A DNA stretch of 64,000 bases from CAWEFA01 sp963851385 (GCA_963851385.1 CAWKPE010000010.1:248001-312000); one strand, 5' to 3'. Positions 31,021 to 39,460 are shown, numbered from the stretch's first letter. Numbers and translations are program-made. Notes: a model not told the origin generated them from the letters alone.

Positions 31021-31770
31021 GGCATTGTTAATAAAGTATAGCTAAATCATTATTCCATTTAAACATCAACAATTTTATTGAATAAATCAACATATGTTTT
31101 GCTTTTGTATAGCATTTTGTTTTTCTTCTTAATCTGGCCAAAAAATGTCTAAAAAGACTATTATAGCCTTCTACTGTATATGTTTCTGCCTTTGTCTGAA
31201 CTAATTGTTCTTCCGGAACAAATTCATTATAAGCTTTCCAATAGTCAGCACAAACTATCCCTTTGGAAAATTCTTCAATTTTTTCCCAGAGCCTTTTTCC
31301 AGTTTCGGTTCCTCTTGTGCCAATTTCACAATTGACGAACCTATGCCCATTTCTATCAACAGCAATCCATATCCAGCAGTAGTTTTTTTTGAACCAATAT
31401 ATGTATGCATCTCATCCAATTCTATTACATCAATATCTCCAGGATTTCTAAATTCATCCAACTTTTCTCCAAAGGACTTTATCCAATTAAAAACAGCAAC
31501 ATGGCTCACATTTAAGTATCTTCCTATTGATTTAAAACCTAAGCCTTCTAAATATAAAACTAAGGCATTTCTTTTAAGGTCATTCGGCTTTCCTAATTGC
31601 CCTACAGTAAATCGATGCTTGCAATCTTTACACAGAAACCTTTGTTTTGATTTAACTATACCATCTTTACGAAAATTCTTGCTTTTACATTTTGGGCAGC
31701 TATCTATAATCATTTTATATAGTTTTATAACTGCACAAATATAATAAAACTATACTAAATTAACAAAGCC
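31021..31770 (-). mobile_element. Complete IS1-family insertion sequence, 750 bp
   Basis: The ends are inverted repeats of 21 bases: the left end begins GGCATTGTTAATAAAGTAT and the right end, read inward, begins GGCTTTGTTAATTTAGTAT, with three mismatches. An eight-base direct repeat (AATTTTAT) flanks both ends; target duplications of eight to nine bases are typical of IS1. The element holds one transposase reading unit on the minus strand. Intact ends and a perfect target duplication point to a recent insertion, just upstream of the epimerase gene. Confidence 0.9.
31028..31713 (-). CDS. IS1-family transposase, likely made by -1 frameshifting
   Basis: The first frame starts at 31713 with the zinc-finger part (CPKCKSKNFRKDG, FLCKDCKHRFTVG), a helix-turn-helix, then IELDEMHTYIGSKK. 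There a run of eight A follows TC (TCA AAA AAA ACT). A -1 shift on this run gives KNYCWIWIAVDRNGHRFVNC and continues through CADYWKAYNEFVPEEQLVQT and TYTVEGYNSLFRHFLARLRR to a stop at 31028-31030. These segments carry the remaining catalytic residues. IS1 itself uses -1 frameshifting on an A-rich slippery site, so this is probably programmed and not a mutation. The joined product is about 228 residues. Confidence 0.85.
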
Positions 31771-31778
31771 AATTTTAT
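31771..31778. repeat. Target-site duplication, right copy
   Basis: AATTTTAT, identical to 31013-31020, directly follows the right end of the IS1-family element. Confidence 0.8.
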
Positions 31779-32220
31779 ATATCAATGTAAAACTGAAAGT
31801 TTAGAGAAAGACCAAAATTTTTATATTTAAAGTTGAAAATAACCATTCTTTTTAAGAATCAGAAGAATATTCTTATTTTATTGATCTTATAATCAAGTAT
31901 AAAATTGGTTTTCTTATTTATAAAACAATGTAATTTTATTTCAAATAAACTAGATATTAGAAAAACAAAAAAAGCAATAGTAATAATTGTCTTTAAAGGA
32001 TTATGAAATAAAATGTCATAAATTCATACGAATTACACATATATTGTATTATATGATTACATAATTTCTTTGGTACCATCTGTTGACTCCCTATCGATTA
32101 CTATGTATTCGATACCTGAATATAATTGAAACAGAACTGTATCTTTAACCTGGTTAATTTTGTCGCTGTTATTGCAACAATTTTAATAATGCAAAATTTC
32201 ATCTGTTAATTCTTGCTGGT
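31779..32220. other. Intergenic region without recognised genes
   Basis: About 440 AT-rich bases between the IS element and the broken dsrE-like gene. It should include the original promoter of the epimerase gene, now cut off by the IS insertion. I see no coding frame or strong hairpin. Confidence 0.4.
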
Positions 32221-32252
32221 TGTATTTTTTTTGCCAATATTAGCCCAAAAAT
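32221..32252 (+). pseudogene. Remnant of a second methyltransferase 3' end
   Basis: One frame reads VFFLPILAQK followed by a stop, resembling the C-terminus FPLFLLVAQK of the methyltransferase at 13073. It is followed by AAATCAGTTATGAGAA, almost the same junction as at 29896-29914. So here too a methyltransferase gene once lay directly before dsrE. Confidence 0.45.
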
Positions 32253-32261
32253 AAATCAGTT

Positions 32262-32692
32262 ATGAGAAAAATTATATTTATTTTAGTGTTAATCCTCTTA
32301 CTGTCAAGAGCGGGTATGCACAGATATTTTCAGGATGCGAAGGCGCAAGTGCTTTCGACAAAAGCAGCTCTCCTGATTTAGGTATATTAATATCTTCGAG
32401 CGATGCCGAAACAGTCTGGAACGCTCTTCGTTTAGCAACTTTCAGCCAATCAAAGGGTGATACAGTGGTAATTTTTATTGTCGGCAAGGCTTTGGATGTA
32501 CATATGCATGATACTTCGAAATATAAGATTGATGAATTGTGCAAGAAATTTGCCTATAACGGTGGTAACATATATGCTTGTTCCATATGCGCCAAACAAA
32601 GGCATATTGAGAATGTGCCATCGTGCACAATAACTTCAATTGTAGATATGTATGAGATTGTAAAAAAGAGTAAAAAAGTTTTAACGTTTTAG
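32262..32692 (+). pseudogene. Exported DsrE/DsrF-like protein, frameshifted
   Basis: The first frame encodes a signal peptide, MRKIIFILVLILLLSRA. One base is missing near 32312, after which the other frame continues GYAQIFSGCEGASAFDKSSS, PDLGILISSSDAETVWNALRLATFS, VVIFIVGKALDVHMHD and NGGNIYACSICAKQRHIE to the stop at 32692. This is a DsrE-fold domain of about 125 residues with CSIC cysteines near the usual active-site position. DsrE proteins carry persulfide sulfur in sulfur relay. Inserting one base restores a 143-residue exported protein. A truncated relative lies at 21547. The single lesion could be recent or an assembly error. Confidence 0.72.
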
Positions 32693-32754
32693 AATAAAGT
32701 TGTAAATTGAATCAAGAATTATGAGAATTCATTAACCCTATTTAATCATATATT

Positions 32755-32988
32755 ATGGAAAATATTTGTAAGAATTTTGAAAAATGCCCAATTTATACCG
32801 GTGTTCTTAAAGATAAGGTTAAAACAACTGAAGCTTACAAAAAGATATTTTGTAATGCTGGTAAATCTGGATGGTCAGCGTGCAGAAGATTTCAGGTAAA
32901 AGAAAAGACAGGCAAGTGTCCTCCTGATCTTATGCCAAATTCTATTAAAGATGCAGATACCATAATAGCTGAAATGAACCTGAATTAA
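32755..32988 (+). CDS. Small cysteine-containing protein, unknown function
   Basis: A 77-residue cytoplasmic protein with five spaced cysteines (CKNFEKCPIY, IFCNAGKSGWSACRRF, GKCPPDLMPNS), probably a small metal-binding fold. I have no name for the family, but the pattern C-x-x-x-x-x-C-P-x-x-x-G, C-x-A-G, C-x-R-x-x-V, G-x-C-P looks conserved and not random. It ends four bases inside the convergent zinc-ribbon gene. It follows the broken dsrE gene by 62 bases. Confidence 0.65.
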   Translation: MENICKNFEKCPIYTGVLKDKVKTTEAYKKIFCNAGKSGWSACRRFQVKEKTGKCPPDLMPNSIKDADTIIAEMNLN

Positions 32989-33425
32989 CTTGTAAGAATT
33001 TTCTCAATTGAACTTCTTTCTTTTTCAGTTAGTGTTTTAATATCGATAAGAGCATTTTTAATTTTAGTTTTAAAATTCCAGCATGTCATTTGGCGCAATG
33101 ATAAACGCCTTGCAAATTCATAAGTTGAAATATCCTCTTTTCCCTTACAAACATTATAGGCAATGAAAAATGCTTTACTGATAGGGAATTTTACACCATG
33201 GAATATAGTTCCGTTTGTTGCTGTTTCCTTATGTTTACATTTTGTGCATCTCCGTGAATATGGTTCTTTTCCAGGGCATGAGTTCGTATTTCCACACTTT
33301 TTACAAACAAATCCATTCGCCCATTTCAGATTGGCCAGAAACTCAAAACACTTTTCATCATTATGAAACATCTCTTCGAGTTGCTTAGGGCTGAGATTGT
33401 CATTGAAAATTTTACTCATAATCAA
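32985..33425 (-). CDS. Stand-alone transposase-type zinc ribbon protein (IS1595-like N-terminus)
   Basis: A 146-residue protein that starts like IS1595-family transposases: a helical segment (NLSPKQLEEMFHNDEKCFEFLANLKW), then a zinc ribbon CKKCGNTNSCPGKEPYSRRCTKCKHKETATNGTIFHG, then a helix-turn-helix-like ISTYEFARRLSLRQMTCWNFKTKI. The catalytic DDE domain is missing entirely, yet the frame ends cleanly and no element ends are visible. Such short versions occur widely in Bacteroidota and may have become DNA-binding regulators. It is divergent from the thioredoxin cluster at 33538, which it might control. Confidence 0.75.
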   Translation of the reverse strand: MIMSKIFNDNLSPKQLEEMFHNDEKCFEFLANLKWANGFVCKKCGNTNSCPGKEPYSRRCTKCKHKETATNGTIFHGVKFPISKAFFIAYNVCKGKEDISTYEFARRLSLRQMTCWNFKTKIKNALIDIKTLTEKERSSIEKILTS

Positions 33426-33437
33426 TTATTTCTGTTG

Positions 33438-33445
33438 CAAATATA
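33438..33445 (-). promoter_or_regulatory. -7 promoter element TATATTTG of zinc ribbon gene
   Basis: CAAATATA on the plus strand reads TATATTTG on the minus strand, an exact TAnnTTTG starting 13 bases upstream of the start codon at 33425, so the leader would be very short. Confidence 0.45.
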
Positions 33446-33509
33446 AAAAATATTAGTGATACTAAAAAGATTTAGGTGATATTATTGCGATTTATTAAAT
33501 TTATTGTAG

Positions 33510-33517
33510 TAATTTTG
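33510..33517 (+). promoter_or_regulatory. -7 promoter element TAATTTTG of thioredoxin cluster
   Basis: Exact TAnnTTTG, 20 bases upstream of the ATG at 33538, preceded by an ATTG about 22 bases earlier as a possible -33 box. It would drive the four-gene set 33538-34649. Confidence 0.55.
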
Positions 33518-33537
33518 TATCCATATTTAATAAATGA

Positions 33538-33783
33538 ATGTTTATGGAAAATAAATGTGAAATTAAACCTCGAAATTTAAGAGAATATATAAAATCTTCT
33601 TGGTTTCTTAGACCATTGTTAGGAGTTGTAATAGGCGGTATTGCAGGATTTCTGTACTATCATTTTGTTGGTTGCTCCTCAGGAAGCTGTCCAATAACAA
33701 GTAATCCCTACATGAGTATAGCCTGGGGTGGAATACTTGGGTTATTAGTTGTTAAAAGCCCATGTAGCAGAGGCAAATGTTAG
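33538..33783 (+). CDS. Small membrane protein, DUF6132-like
   Basis: An 81-residue protein (or 79 from the ATG at 33544). It has two membrane segments, LLGVVIGGIAGFLYYHFVGC and MSIAWGGILGLLVV, and a Cys-rich loop (CSSGSCPITSNPY) between them, then CSRGKC at the end. The layout fits the DUF6132 family often found beside thioredoxins and rhodaneses in Bacteroidota. The function is unknown; a redox role through the cysteines is plausible. It is the first gene of a four-gene set. Confidence 0.75.
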   Translation: MFMENKCEIKPRNLREYIKSSWFLRPLLGVVIGGIAGFLYYHFVGCSSGSCPITSNPYMSIAWGGILGLLVVKSPCSRGKC

Positions 33784-33819
33784 TCATTGGCTATTAGTAA
33801 TCAGTAATTAGTAATTAAT

Positions 33820-34020
33820 ATGGCACTTACAATAAGTTCTATAGCATGTCCACAAAACCATCGTTGCCCGTTAATACAGATTTGCCCTGTTCAGGCAATT
33901 ACTCAGTTAGGATATGGTTTGCCGGTTATAGACGAAGCAAAGTGTATCGAATGCGAAAAATGTACAAAGTATTGCCCAACTCGGGCCATCGAAAACAAGA
34001 ATTTAATAACTTTAAAATAA
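33820..34020 (+). CDS. Ferredoxin-like 4Fe-4S protein
   Basis: A 66-residue small ferredoxin. The second half has the canonical C-x2-C-x2-C-x3-CP cluster site (CIECEKCTKYCPTRAIE). The first half has a degenerate site, CPQNHRCPLIQICPVQAI, with three cysteines. It is probably an electron carrier for the neighbouring thioredoxin or sulfur-handling proteins. It starts 36 bases after the DUF6132-like gene and ends seven bases before the thioredoxin gene. Confidence 0.88.
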   Translation: MALTISSIACPQNHRCPLIQICPVQAITQLGYGLPVIDEAKCIECEKCTKYCPTRAIENKNLITLK

Positions 34021-34027
34021 TGAAAAT

Positions 34028-34402
34028 ATGGAAACAACAATTGATAATGTAGTACATTTAACTACACAAGAATTTAAAGAAAAAGTTTTTGATTATGAGA
34101 AGAACAAGGAATGGAAATATGCAGGAGTATTACCTGCAATCGTTGACTTTTATGCAGACTGGTGCGGGCCTTGCAAAATGGTTGCCCCCGTTTTACAAGA
34201 TATTGCAAAAGACTATGCAGGCAAAATTTTAGTGTATAAAGTGGACACTGAAAGTGAACGTGAGCTGGCATCAGCTTTTGGAATATCAAGTATTCCTACC
34301 TTGTTATTTGTTCCGAAAAATGGTAAACCACAGGCTGCAATGGGAGCTTTGCCACGTCAGAGTTTTGATAAAGCAATAAAAGATATTTTGCTTAATGAAT
34401 AA
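34028..34402 (+). CDS. Thioredoxin
   Basis: A 124-residue thioredoxin with the active site DFYADWCGPCKMVAPVLQ, the cis-proline loop SSIPTLLFV, and no signal peptide, so it is cytoplasmic. It reduces protein disulfides. The N-terminal extension (VVHLTTQEFKEKVFDYEKNKEWKY) is common in Bacteroidota thioredoxins of this cluster type. It is encoded with a ferredoxin and two small membrane proteins. Confidence 0.93.
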   Translation: METTIDNVVHLTTQEFKEKVFDYEKNKEWKYAGVLPAIVDFYADWCGPCKMVAPVLQDIAKDYAGKILVYKVDTESERELASAFGISSIPTLLFVPKNGKPQAAMGALPRQSFDKAIKDILLNE

Positions 34403-34442
34403 ACAATTAAAGTATTAGTTGTCAAACTTTAAATAATTAGTT

Positions 34443-34649
34443 ATGAAAAAAAACATGGGTATTATTGACAAGGTGATCAGGATACTGGTTGCTGTTGTAA
34501 TTGCAGTTTTATATTTTACTAATGTAATTCCAGGCACTCTAGGTATTATACTTTTAGCAGTGGCTGTAATATTTCTTCTTACAAGCGTAATAAGTTTTTG
34601 TCCGCTCTACCTTCCCTTTGGGATAAGTACTGCGAAGAAAAAAGAATAA
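34443..34649 (+). CDS. DUF2892 family membrane protein
   Basis: A 68-residue protein of the DUF2892 (YgaP C-terminal) type. It has MKKNMGIIDKVIRILVAVVIAVLYF, two membrane segments, and SFCPLYLPFGIST, the family's C-P-x-Y-x-x-x-G-I motif. In other bacteria this domain is fused to rhodanese, linking it to sulfur transfer. It is the last gene of the four-gene set, 40 bases after thioredoxin. Confidence 0.85.
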   Translation: MKKNMGIIDKVIRILVAVVIAVLYFTNVIPGTLGIILLAVAVIFLLTSVISFCPLYLPFGISTAKKKE

Positions 34650-34745
34650 TTGTAAGAAAATAATTGATATTTTAAAATAGAATGAACTAATGGTTTAATG
34701 TACTAAACCGAATATGCAAAATCTTCACGTGCTTGAAATAACCGA

Positions 34746-34853
34746 ATGCGTCAACTAAGAGATCTTGATGTTTACCCGGAAAGAACCTATTTATTTTCCG
34801 ACCCGGTAGATATGCCTGAAAATTTGGATTTTAGTTTTTTGTTAAGTAAATAA
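34746..34853 (+). pseudogene. Possible gene remnant
   Basis: A 35-codon frame, MRQLRDLDVYPERTYLFSDP then VDMPENLDFSFLLSK and a stop, has normal-looking coding composition but no recognised family. A second short frame (ending ITECVN) overlaps its start. It may be the tail of a lost gene. The rest of 34650-35006 shows nothing clear. Confidence 0.25.
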
Positions 34854-35006
34854 AGAATTGAGAAAATAAAACTAATTAAACTTAACCCTCATCAATTATA
34901 AATAAAAAAATGAGTCACCAAATAAAAGGTTAAAATGAGAAAAACATTTTTTGCATTAAGTTTTATTTCTTAAATTTAATTACACATAACTTAAAAACTA
35001 AAAACT

Positions 35007-35249
35007 ATGAAAAAATTAGTACTATTATCATTAGCAAGCCTATTCTTATTTGGCTTAACCATTACTGGTATGACAGTTCCAGACACTATTAAAAAGAAAG
35101 AAGTTAAAAAGGAAGTTAAAGAAGAAAAGAAGGATGCTAAAGAAGTAAAGAAAGATGCCAAGGATGTAAAGAAAGATGCGAAAGTAGAAAAGAAAGATGC
35201 CAAGGATGTAAAGAAGGATGTCAAAGATGAAAATAAAGACGTAAAGTAG
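35007..35249 (+). CDS. Exported lysine/aspartate-rich repeat protein
   Basis: An 80-residue protein. A signal peptide (MKKLVLLSLASLFLFGLTIT) is followed by about 50 residues made of imperfect five- to seven-residue repeats of the type KKDAKDV/E, almost only Lys, Asp, Glu, Val and Ala. It is expected to be a charged helix or disordered and to lie in the periplasm. I know no function; Lys/Asp-rich exported peptides may bind acidic polymers or nucleic acids. It has its own terminator and stands alone. Confidence 0.7.
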   Translation: MKKLVLLSLASLFLFGLTITGMTVPDTIKKKEVKKEVKEEKKDAKEVKKDAKDVKKDAKVEKKDAKDVKKDVKDENKDVK

Positions 35250-35264
35250 TTGTTACTATCCTTG

Positions 35265-35298
35265 AAAAGGGCTGTTTCAATATTTGAGACAGCCTTTT
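35265..35298 (+). terminator. Hairpin terminator after lysine-rich gene
   Basis: AAAAGGGCTGTTTCAA (35265-35280) pairs with TTGAGACAGCCTTTT (35284-35298), with one mismatch, and ends in a T run, 15 bases after the stop codon. Confidence 0.75.
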
Positions 35299-35428
35299 GA
35301 TTCCTGGCTTTCGCTTACATATTTCAATTGGATACTTTTGGTATTGAATCTGATTTATTCATATTTTCTGGAGCACAGCATTTATAAGTACCGATTATTG
35401 AGCGTGGAGTCTCTGTTAATAAATTTTC

Positions 35429-35884
35429 TTATTTATCTAATTTAACATTAACCGCGTTTGGGCCTTTTTTCCCCATTGCAATTTCAAATATTACTTTATC
35501 ATTTTCTTTTATTGTATCTATCAATCCATTCACATGAACAAATACACTTTTCTGTGATACTAAGTCTTTAATAAAACCAAAACCTTTAGAATTATTAAAA
35601 AAAGCTACAACTCCTTTTCTGACTAATTCTTCTGGTTCTGTATTAGCGCTTTTTGGTATACCAATTTGAATATCTTCTAAATTTATTTTTTTCTTTTTAG
35701 AAGGATCCGGAGGTGTAGAAGTTATATTGCCATTTTCGTCAACGTAGGCTAGCATATCATCTAAACTACTTCCGGTTTTCTTATTCTCTTTTCGTTCCAG
35801 CTTTTTTTTCTCTTTGTCTTTTCTCTTTTTCTCCTTTTTGTTCCGAACATCTTTTTTATTCCAAGTTTCCTGCGATTTGCCCAT
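35429..35884 (-). CDS. Cold-shock-domain protein with basic N-terminus
   Basis: A 151-residue protein. Residues 1-40 are extremely basic (KKEKKRKDKEKKKLERKENKK). A linker (about 41-88) is followed by a complete cold-shock domain (KGVVAFFNNSKGFGFI, SVFVHVNGL, ending GKKGPNAVNVKLDK). This two-part form is widespread in Bacteroidota; it is likely an RNA-binding protein whose basic tail adds affinity for RNA or ribosomes. It is a distant relative of the short Csp at 3001. It is transcribed toward the lysine-rich gene. Confidence 0.9.
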   Translation of the reverse strand: MGKSQETWNKKDVRNKKEKKRKDKEKKKLERKENKKTGSSLDDMLAYVDENGNITSTPPDPSKKKKINLEDIQIGIPKSANTEPEELVRKGVVAFFNNSKGFGFIKDLVSQKSVFVHVNGLIDTIKENDKVIFEIAMGKKGPNAVNVKLDK

Positions 35885-36546
35885 AATTTAATTTTAAATA
35901 AATAATAAATACCTGAATTAATATTACCATTAATGAATTTGTTTGATTATTATAAAATTCAAGAATAGAAAATTGTTGTAAACTTACTTTAAAATTTTAT
36001 CTTTCTCTAATCTTTAAGTTAGGTTACAATAAAAATTTAAAATTGGATAAGAGTAAATATATTTTAGAATGTCTAATAATATAAATGTTGATTATTCGGC
36101 CCGATCTAATTTTATTTGAAATACAACTCCCGGAATTTTCGCTAAAATTGTCTTTTAGTTGAATGGAAATGAAATATTTATTCAAATTAACATTGATAAA
36201 CAATGATTAAATGTGCACCAACAAATATGGTTTTTAAACCGAAATTCAAAAAAAAAATCCTCAGGTAAGAATAAAGAACGACGAAGATATGAAAAGTCAA
36301 ATCAGGAAAAAATGTTCTCAATAATTATTACATTGCGTAGCATTATATAAAATAAATTTTAGATAGGTCGTTTTGTAAATATATGAAGACAAATATTAAT
36401 TATTTTGATAAAAAAACTTTTTTGAGTTCAACCAAACCAATTATACTAACGTAAAACGGAGATTGCTTGCATGGTCACTGAATAAATTTTATTCATGAGA
36501 ACATACTGGAAGTGAACGACGATTTTGAATTTGATAATTTCAATAG
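35885..36546. other. Long intergenic region without recognised genes
   Basis: About 660 AT-rich bases between divergent genes. I see no coding frame of any length, no strong hairpin and no exact promoter element. It should hold the promoters for the cold-shock-domain gene (minus) and the receptor gene (plus). Confidence 0.4.
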
Positions 36547-39375
36547 ATGGAGAAGAGGCTGATTTGTTTAATTTTTCTGACTTTATTTGTTGGTCTGAAT
36601 TTCGCTGTACTATCACAAAGTTTCAATCTTACAGGAAAAATTTTGGATAAAGAAACTCAAGCTCCATTGCCAGATGTGTTTGTTAATGTTACTAATATTA
36701 ATAATGCAAGGGAGTCTTTTACAGTAGCTTCTGATAAGAATGGATATTTCTTTTTTTCAGACTTAAAAATTCATACTAAATACAAACTCAAAGCTTCATT
36801 AATGGGATTTTCAGATTTAGAAATGCCCGTTGAAAGCAAAAATAAAACTGTAAACCTGGGAACACTTTTACTTTCTGTTAAATCTCAACCAATCGGGGAA
36901 GTTATTGTGAAAGGAAATCCTCCATCAGCAGTTCAAAAAGGAGATACTGTTGAAATGAATGCCGGAGCTTTTACTACTAATCCAGATGCCAGTGCTGAAG
37001 ACCTGGTTACCAAGATGCCAGGTATTACGGTTGAAAATAATACAGTAAAAGCACAAGGTGAAGAAGTAAAAAAAGTGCTGGTTGACGGAAAAGATTTCTT
37101 TGGCGAAGATCCATCAGTGGCATTGAAAAATCTTCCGGCCGATATAATTGACAAAATACAGGTTTTTGATAAACTGAGTGAACAAGCCCAGTTTACTGGA
37201 TTTGACGATGGTAATTCTGCCAAAACTATTAATATCATTACAAAAAAAGAAAAACAGAACGGCCAATTTGGAAAATTTTATGCAGGAACTGATTTTGATA
37301 GTAAATATATTGCAGGGGGAAATTTAAATCTCTTCAATAAACAAAGACGTATTTCTGTAATTGGGTTAATCAACAATATTAACCAACAAAATTTTGCCCA
37401 ACAGGATTTACTAGGCATCCCGGGAAGTATAAGTACCGTGAAGCAGAACGGATTTGTCGTTGGCGTGCAGAATGGCATTAATACTACCCGCTCGGTTGGA
37501 TTTAATTATAGCGACGACTGGGGCAGCAAAGTAAATGTAACCGGTAGCTATTTCCTTAACGAGACCCAAAACTATACTACTCAACAACAACTTAAAGATA
37601 AGTTCCTTTCACCGAAACCTGATCATTATTCAGATGAATTTGATACTTCATCCGCAAATAGGTACAACCACCGCATTCATATGAGAATAGAATATGACAT
37701 CGATTCGATGAATACTTTAATTTCTACGCCTAAGCTGACTTTTCAAACTAATAATTCTGATAAATTTATGTCCAAGACCACCGTCAATAAAGTAAAAAAT
37801 GATACTGTCAATTTTGCGTGGGCAAAAAACAAATTGGACATGTACGGTTATAACATAGAAAATGAGTTGGTATTCAGACATAAGCTTAATAAACCAAGGA
37901 GAACTTTTTCAATTGCAATAACAACTACAGCAATACATAGGGATCCTAATAGTACTCAAGTTGGTCTATTACATACGAGCACGACTGATTCAGTACCTAC
38001 AAATCAATATAACGATGGAGATACTCATAGTTATAAGATATTATCAAACATGGAATATAATGAACCAATTAGTACTTCCAGCTTTCTCCGTTTCAATCTT
38101 ACCAATGCATACACAGACAGCAGAAAGGAAAGAGAAGCTTATGATATCAACAACAACATGATCATTCTCGATCACGTGGACTCTTTGTCTAATATTTATA
38201 AAACTTATTATTTCAATAATCACATTGGTGTTGATTACAGGCTTAAAAAAGAAAACCTGAAATTCTCAATCGGGGCAGAATATCAGCTAGCTTATCTTAC
38301 CGGAGACGAGTTATTCCCTGTATCATCCAAAGTGAAGAAAAACCCTTTTGAAAATATATTGCCCAATTTTTTGATAAATATTAAAAATCCCAACAGCAGT
38401 CTGCGAATTTTGTACAAGACTTCAACCAATGCCCCAAGTATTTCCCAGATGCAAAATGTTATAGACAATGGCGACAGAACAAGCATTAATACCGGAAACC
38501 CTTATCTAACGCAGGAATATAGTCATAATCTCACCTGCACTTATTCTTTTGCCAATCCTGAAAATTCAATCAATTATTTATTTTACCTGAATGGGGAATA
38601 TGCTTTGAATTACATTGGCAGCCAGACTATCGTACCTGATAATAATAATGACACAATAAAAGACCTCAATATAATACTATCAAAGGGGCTGCAGTTAACT
38701 CGCCCATTAAATTTTGATCATTTCACAAATATCCGTGCATTATTTGATTATAGTTTTCCAGTTAAATGGATAATGAGTAAAATAAATCTGACTACCGGTA
38801 TCAGTTATACTCAAACTCCCGGATTGATAAATGAAAATCTGAACTGGTATAGTCTTTATAGTACTACCGATGGCATAACAATAAGTAGTGATATCAGTGA
38901 AAATATTGATTTTTCAATTTCTTATACTTTAAATTACAGCATCATAAAAAATTCTATAGCAATGAGCATTATCAACAGCAATAACAATCCCAAATATTTG
39001 TATCAAACAACTGGTGCAAAATTTAACTGTATCTTCTGGAATGGGTTTGTTTTAGAAACTGATGCGCTTTTTCAGTTAGATAAAGGCTTCCAAAACTTTA
39101 ACCAGCATTACATATTATGGGATGCAAGCCTTGCAAAAAAAATATTTAAAGATCAAAAAGGTGAAATTAAAATAAGTACATTTGATATTCTCGATCAAAA
39201 CAGTAATATTACACATACAGTAACGCCGCAATATATCCAGGATTCAAAGATTAATGCTTTGCACCGTTATTATATGTTGACTTTTACTTATACCCTGAAG
39301 GATTTCCCGGGCTATGAAACTCACAAGAAATCAAAGAAAGAAGGTCATAAAAAAAAGGATTCTCAACCTGATTAA
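36547..39375 (+). CDS. Outer-membrane beta-barrel protein (TonB-receptor-like, OMP_b-brl_3 type)
   Basis: A 942-residue outer-membrane protein. After the signal peptide (to about residue 24, AVLSQ) comes a carboxypeptidase-regulatory-like domain (LTGKILDKETQAPLPDVFVN, about 27-110). A plug-like part follows: AEDLVTKMPGITVENNTVKA, VLVDGKDFFGEDPSVALKNL, and GFDDGNSAKTINIITKKEK. That set is typical of the outer-membrane beta-barrel family separate from classical TonB receptors. The C-terminus is oddly basic (KKSKKEGHKKKDSQPD) in place of an aromatic end. The substrate is unknown. The next gene, 85 bases later, is a T9SS cargo. Confidence 0.85.
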   Translation: MEKRLICLIFLTLFVGLNFAVLSQSFNLTGKILDKETQAPLPDVFVNVTNINNARESFTVASDKNGYFFFSDLKIHTKYKLKASLMGFSDLEMPVESKNKTVNLGTLLLSVKSQPIGEVIVKGNPPSAVQKGDTVEMNAGAFTTNPDASAEDLVTKMPGITVENNTVKAQGEEVKKVLVDGKDFFGEDPSVALKNLPADIIDKIQVFDKLSEQAQFTGFDDGNSAKTINIITKKEKQNGQFGKFYAGTDFDSKYIAGGNLNLFNKQRRISVIGLINNINQQNFAQQDLLGIPGSISTVKQNGFVVGVQNGINTTRSVGFNYSDDWGSKVNVTGSYFLNETQNYTTQQQLKDKFLSPKPDHYSDEFDTSSANRYNHRIHMRIEYDIDSMNTLISTPKLTFQTNNSDKFMSKTTVNKVKNDTVNFAWAKNKLDMYGYNIENELVFRHKLNKPRRTFSIAITTTAIHRDPNSTQVGLLHTSTTDSVPTNQYNDGDTHSYKILSNMEYNEPISTSSFLRFNLTNAYTDSRKEREAYDINNNMIILDHVDSLSNIYKTYYFNNHIGVDYRLKKENLKFSIGAEYQLAYLTGDELFPVSSKVKKNPFENILPNFLINIKNPNSSLRILYKTSTNAPSISQMQNVIDNGDRTSINTGNPYLTQEYSHNLTCTYSFANPENSINYLFYLNGEYALNYIGSQTIVPDNNNDTIKDLNIILSKGLQLTRPLNFDHFTNIRALFDYSFPVKWIMSKINLTTGISYTQTPGLINENLNWYSLYSTTDGITISSDISENIDFSISYTLNYSIIKNSIAMSIINSNNNPKYLYQTTGAKFNCIFWNGFVLETDALFQLDKGFQNFNQHYILWDASLAKKIFKDQKGEIKISTFDILDQNSNITHTVTPQYIQDSKINALHRYYMLTFTYTLKDFPGYETHKKSKKEGHKKKDSQPD

Positions 39376-39460
39376 ATCGTAACTCACCCTAAGGTGAGAA
39401 TAGTTATATTTTTATTTAATAATTTAGCAGTAAAATGGTTCATATAAAAAAGCAATTAAG

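Noticed and set aside
31205..31744. 179-codon plus-strand frame
   Set aside because: It is the antisense of the IS1-family transposase, rich in Phe, Ser and Pro as expected for a shadow frame.
34991..35224. Minus-strand frame of repeated SFFTSLA units
   Set aside because: It is only the reverse of the KKDAK repeats of the plus-strand exported protein.
36547..36570. Programmed frameshifting in other split genes such as GH31 and SPFH
   Set aside because: No slippery heptamer lies at 47074 or 6784, unlike the A8 run in the IS1-family transposase.
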